Below are positions 36,147 through 38,537 of a stretch of 38,537 bases of DNA, one piece after another (position 1 is the first letter of the stretch; each line of letters opens with the position of its first letter). The notes under the pieces were generated by a model. That model did not search any database. It saw nothing but the letters and a program-made list of their open reading frames with translations, and had not been told where the DNA came from. Origin of the DNA: CAZUGA01 sp964619885 (GTDB taxonomy: Bacteria > Pseudomonadota > Gammaproteobacteria > Methylococcales > UBA1147); contig CAZUGA010000044.1 in the NCBI GenBank assembly GCA_964619885.1, positions 1 to 38,537 on the forward strand, in the 5' to 3' direction. Position numbers and translations under genes: made by a program.

Positions 36147-36667
36147 AGCAACTCCTTCTTTGTCGAGTCCAGTTTCGTGCCAGATTGGAAATTCTTTTTA
36201 CATACTTGAAGTTAGACGCAAGCCCAGATTTAAGCAAATCGATTAATTCGATACTTCCTTAGATCCAAGCCAACAACTTTTTAGGACCATAGAACCGCAA
36301 ATAATTCGAACCTATTGATGAAAGCAGAAAAAATCTCCTGATCGCGGTATGCGGTTAAAATCTACAAATCCTCAAAATCATCTACGCAACGCATGTGCTT
36401 CTGCCGTGCATAATAATGATTCGATAATTCCATTGCCTCCCCGCAAATGGAAGCCACTTTGATTACAACGTTTAGAAAAACATTCATCAACGGAGCTCAT
36501 TTTTTAATTGGAATACACCGGCGTAATCTCAATAATTGCATGCAACTAATTCTCTGGTTAAATCCCTATTGATCTGCAGAATAATACAGACCCTCATCGA
36601 CATTAATTACCACTGATTTGGTCCAATCCACAGCAACGTCTCGTACCCGTATCGAATAAGTTACAAT
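36147..36667. other. divergent intergenic region between lipoxygenase and sohB
   Basis: About 520 bases lie between the leftward lipoxygenase gene and the rightward sohB gene and must contain both promoters. I see no open frame, strong palindrome or terminator here. Confidence 0.4.
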
Positions 36668-37693
36668 GTGACATTTAGCAAACTAAACGAGCAGACCTTG
36701 ATCACTTTTTTTACAGAATACGGAATGTTTTTAGCGAAGTTGGTGACCGTCATTGCAATAATATTGCTATCGGTCTGGATATTGGTCCGTATAGTCACAC
36801 GCTCGAAAACATTTGATCATGAGCATCTTAAAGTGAAGAAGCTCAATGACAAATACCAGAAGATGAATCTGGCGTTGAAATCAGCAGCGCTACCAAGGAA
36901 GATCTTTAAAAAAGAACTCGCTGCGCTGAAAATAAAGAAACGGCACGAACAAAAGAGCCCAATCGACTCAGATAAAAAACGCATATTCGTTATCGAATTC
37001 GTCGGTGATATCAGGGCTAGAGAGAGCGCATCTCTGCGGGAAATTGTCACTGCAATTCTAACAATCGCAGAATCCAGGGATGAAGTGGTTTTGGTTCTGG
37101 AAAGCGCCGGTGGTGCTGTTCATGGATACGGCTTCGCAGCCTCTCAACTACTTCGGATTCGCAAGAAAGGAATCAAATTGACCGTTGCAGTGGATAAAAT
37201 CGCTGCAAGCGGCGGCTATATGATGGCCTGTGTAGCAGATCGAATCATTGCTGCACCCTTTGCCATTATAGGATCAATTGGTGTGATCGGACAAATGCCA
37301 AATTTCAACCGTCTTCTAAAGAATCTTGATATCGACTATGAACAAGTCACTGCGGGGGAATACAAGCGGACCTTGTCAATTTTTGGCGAGAATACTGACA
37401 CGGGACGACGTAAGGCCCAAGAGGATATCAACGAGACCCATCAACTGTTTAAGGACTTTGTGATCGCTAATCGTTCACAGATAGATATCGAGAAGATCGC
37501 AACCGGAGAACATTGGTACGGAACCCGTGCGTTGGAACTGAAATTGGTTGATGAATTATGCACCAGTGATGATTATCTTGTTCAATCAGCGGGAAGTGCG
37601 GATTTATTTTTGATAAATTACGTACGGCGTAAGCCATTTACCGAAAGATTATTTTCTAGTTTTACATCGACAATTATCCGTCTCATTCAGTAG
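36668..37693 (+). CDS. sohB: SohB-type inner-membrane S49 serine protease
   Basis: This is a 341-residue S49 protease. An N-terminal membrane segment (about 21-42, FLAKLVTVIAIILLSVWILV) anchors it, followed by a basic helical stretch and the protease domain (about 103-320). The nucleophile is Ser181 in AASGGYMMA and the general base is Lys233 in GEYKRTLSIFG. SohB degrades small periplasmic or membrane peptides. The open frame starts at a GTG (36668). E. coli SohB begins nearer the EYG(L/M)FLAK motif, so the TTG at 36698 is an alternative start, with GAGCAG upstream. It ends just before the mobile-element scar. Confidence 0.88.
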   Translation: MTFSKLNEQTLITFFTEYGMFLAKLVTVIAIILLSVWILVRIVTRSKTFDHEHLKVKKLNDKYQKMNLALKSAALPRKIFKKELAALKIKKRHEQKSPIDSDKKRIFVIEFVGDIRARESASLREIVTAILTIAESRDEVVLVLESAGGAVHGYGFAASQLLRIRKKGIKLTVAVDKIAASGGYMMACVADRIIAAPFAIIGSIGVIGQMPNFNRLLKNLDIDYEQVTAGEYKRTLSIFGENTDTGRRKAQEDINETHQLFKDFVIANRSQIDIEKIATGEHWYGTRALELKLVDELCTSDDYLVQSAGSADLFLINYVRRKPFTERLFSSFTSTIIRLIQ

Positions 37694-37726
37694 AAAGGGC
37701 GCATAGATTACGAATCTTCCAGTTGA

Positions 37727-37970
37727 AAAAGTTTAGTATATTTCGGTACCACGCGGACTCGTATCGAAATTTTCAGGTGGCATGATTTATGTCACACGTG
37801 GGCAAGCTGGCACATTCAAAACGGAACACCAGTGCACGTACTTCAAAATTTAGGTGGCTGGGCAGATGGTGATGCGCTATGCACGTTTGTCGTCGGGACA
37901 TCTGACTGAATATGCGGAAAAAATCAAATTTCCCGTGACAAATTTACTACATTTTTCGAAAAGAACGTGA
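37727..37970 (+). pseudogene. decayed tyrosine recombinase (integrase) C-terminus
   Basis: From 37727 the frame reads a partial integrase: IEIFRWHDLCHTWASWH and IQNGTPVHVLQNLGGWA, the usual HDLRHTWASWHVQNGTPL...LGGW segment of phage and island integrases. At about 37862 the frame shifts by one base and continues as QMVMRYARLSSGHLTEYAEK to a TGA at 37968-37970. The catalytic Arg of the HxxR motif is Cys (CGT to TGT), and the N-terminal domain and first catalytic Arg are absent (a stop at 37724-37726 closes the frame), but the nucleophile Tyr region MRYA is still present. So the gene is dead. It ends 24 bases before the tRNA-like sequence at 37995. Confidence 0.85.
37935..37952 (+). repeat. direct repeat copy 1 (inside the integrase remnant)
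   Basis: GTGACAAATTTACTACAT here matches GTGACATTTTTACTACAT at 38147-38164 in 16 of 18 bases, in the same orientation, 212 bases apart. It lies near the end of the integrase remnant. It could be an integrase arm site or a duplicated end, or chance in AT-rich DNA. Confidence 0.4.
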
Positions 37971-37994
37971 TGAGGTTGCGTAAGTCATTAAATT

Positions 37995-38039
37995 TGGTGG
38001 GCCGTGAGCGATTCGAACGCTCGACCATCGCATTAAAAG
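37995..38039 (-). repeat. 3' half of a tRNA-Lys(UUU)-like sequence, probable attachment site
   Basis: On the minus strand the sequence reads from the anticodon loop CTTTTAA through a variable region, a perfect T-arm (GAGCG TTCGAAT CGCTC), the acceptor 3' strand ACGGCCC, a discriminator A and CCA. The anticodon loop would carry TTT (Lys). The five bases before the loop do not pair with those after it, and no matching acceptor 5' strand is found upstream, so this is a tRNA 3' half. Such halves are the classic attachment repeats left by tRNA-targeting integrases, which fits the integrase remnant next to it. If the intact tRNA is to the right, the element would extend beyond the window. Confidence 0.65.
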
Positions 38040-38537
38040 TCTTATGCTCTTATCACACCTATATATAATTCAATAGCTTGCAGCGTTCGCCACATCAAAC
38101 CCTACTTTAATATTACTACACCCTACCCTACTTACACTTAAACTTGGTGACATTTTTACTACATCGGAGCGTAGAACCTTCCTTGACAAATTGTGTCATA
38201 TATGACGCGGTTTATTATGACCTGAATCCGTGACTTTGCCCAACTCGAAAGAAAATATGTCGGCAAGGCGGCGTGGAGTATCCAATAGTGGTATTTAAAT
38301 GGGTATTCAAGCGAGTAACTTGCGGTTTTATTGGAGAGACGGAGATACTCTGGTAGTTTTTCACCGATTGAGCGATCTGCAGGCGAGCGAATTCCTGCGC
38401 GGGCCAATGGGACACGCATCTGTGGTCTGCTAGAAGTGGAATTTAGGGTTAGCCGTATCCCAATCGATTATAGGCGAACTGAAGCGCGATGACGCACCGG
38501 GCTGATGTCGCCGGTCAGGCTGAGTAACCCGATCCAG
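38040..38537. other. right-edge region without a gene
   Basis: About 500 bases follow the tRNA-like half with no credible gene; the frames on the minus strand (38159-38419) overlap each other in two frames and show no motif. A perfect 12-base palindrome GTCATATATGAC lies at 38195-38206, overlapping TGACA...TGTCA (38184-38198), which could be an operator near a TTGACA at 38183-38188. This is either the start of an integrated element or its remains. Confidence 0.4.
38147..38164 (+). repeat. direct repeat copy 2
   Basis: This is the second copy of the 18-base sequence at 37935-37952, with two mismatches. The two copies flank the tRNA-like half. Confidence 0.4.

Noticed and set aside
38159..38419. 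Leftward 66- and 86-codon frames at the right edge
   Set aside because: Both overlap in different frames with no motif and no good start signal.
1..38537. CRISPR array, toxin-antitoxin or restriction system
   Set aside because: No regularly spaced repeats and no Cas, toxin or nuclease motifs were seen in any credible frame.

Overview
The window looks like chromosomal DNA of a moderately AT-rich, Gram-negative bacterium, most likely a free-living and possibly marine gammaproteobacterium. The grounds are a SohB-type inner-membrane protease, a GspA/GspB pair, a MetA-family homoserine acyltransferase, lipopolysaccharide-type glycosyltransferases, FtsX-type ABC permeases and PAS-GGDEF-EAL signalling proteins. 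I saw no complete tRNA, rRNA or CRISPR array. Taxonomy is inferred from gene content only.

Layout. 1-13 holds the first codons of a leftward gene that runs off the left edge. 14-992 has no supportable gene. 993-5682 holds a PEGA-domain lipoprotein, a PAS-GGDEF-EAL protein and an M48 membrane metallopeptidase with a helical C-terminal extension. 6013-11640 is a leftward four-gene cluster: alpha/beta hydrolase, divergent glutamine-synthetase-fold protein, ovoA (5-histidylcysteine sulfoxide synthase fused to a methyltransferase) and a PLP-dependent enzyme that is the likely ovoB. This reads as an ovothiol operon with two extra enzymes. An ABC exporter (ATPase plus FtsX permease, ATGA overlap) diverges from it at 11873-14817. 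14990-16950 is a leftward spondin-domain / ECF sigma / NrsF-type anti-sigma operon with a candidate ECF promoter in front. 17256-18764 encodes a secreted cupredoxin-like protein fused to an unrecognised Cys-pair repeat domain. 19246-22106 is gspA-gspB. 22228-24188 is a P-loop protein followed by metA. 24260-26099 holds an SGNH hydrolase and a Lys/Pro/Ala-rich membrane-anchored protein with a strong terminator. 26100-27326 is empty of recognisable genes. 27327-29672 is a second PAS-PAS-GGDEF-EAL protein. 30049-32195 is a GT4-GT9 glycosyltransferase pair. 32216-36146 is a leftward lipoxygenase plus RoxA-like dihaem cytochrome pair. 36668-37693 is sohB. From 37727 the sequence is a mobile-element scar: a frameshifted tyrosine-recombinase remnant that ends 24 bases from the 3' half of a tRNA-Lys(UUU)-like sequence, followed by about 500 bases without genes.

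The most promising possibly undescribed systems are three. First is the ovothiol cluster carrying a glutamine-synthetase-fold ligase and a hydrolase, which may make and reverse a conjugate of ovothiol or 5-thiohistidine. Second is the lipoxygenase / RoxA-like dihaem pair, which may oxidise unsaturated lipid or polyisoprenoid in two steps. Third is the cupredoxin-Cys-pair-repeat secreted protein. Several genes point to oxidative or envelope stress: ovothiol, lipoxygenase, the NrsF-type ECF system and M48/SohB quality control. All family assignments were made by eye from motifs, without database searches.
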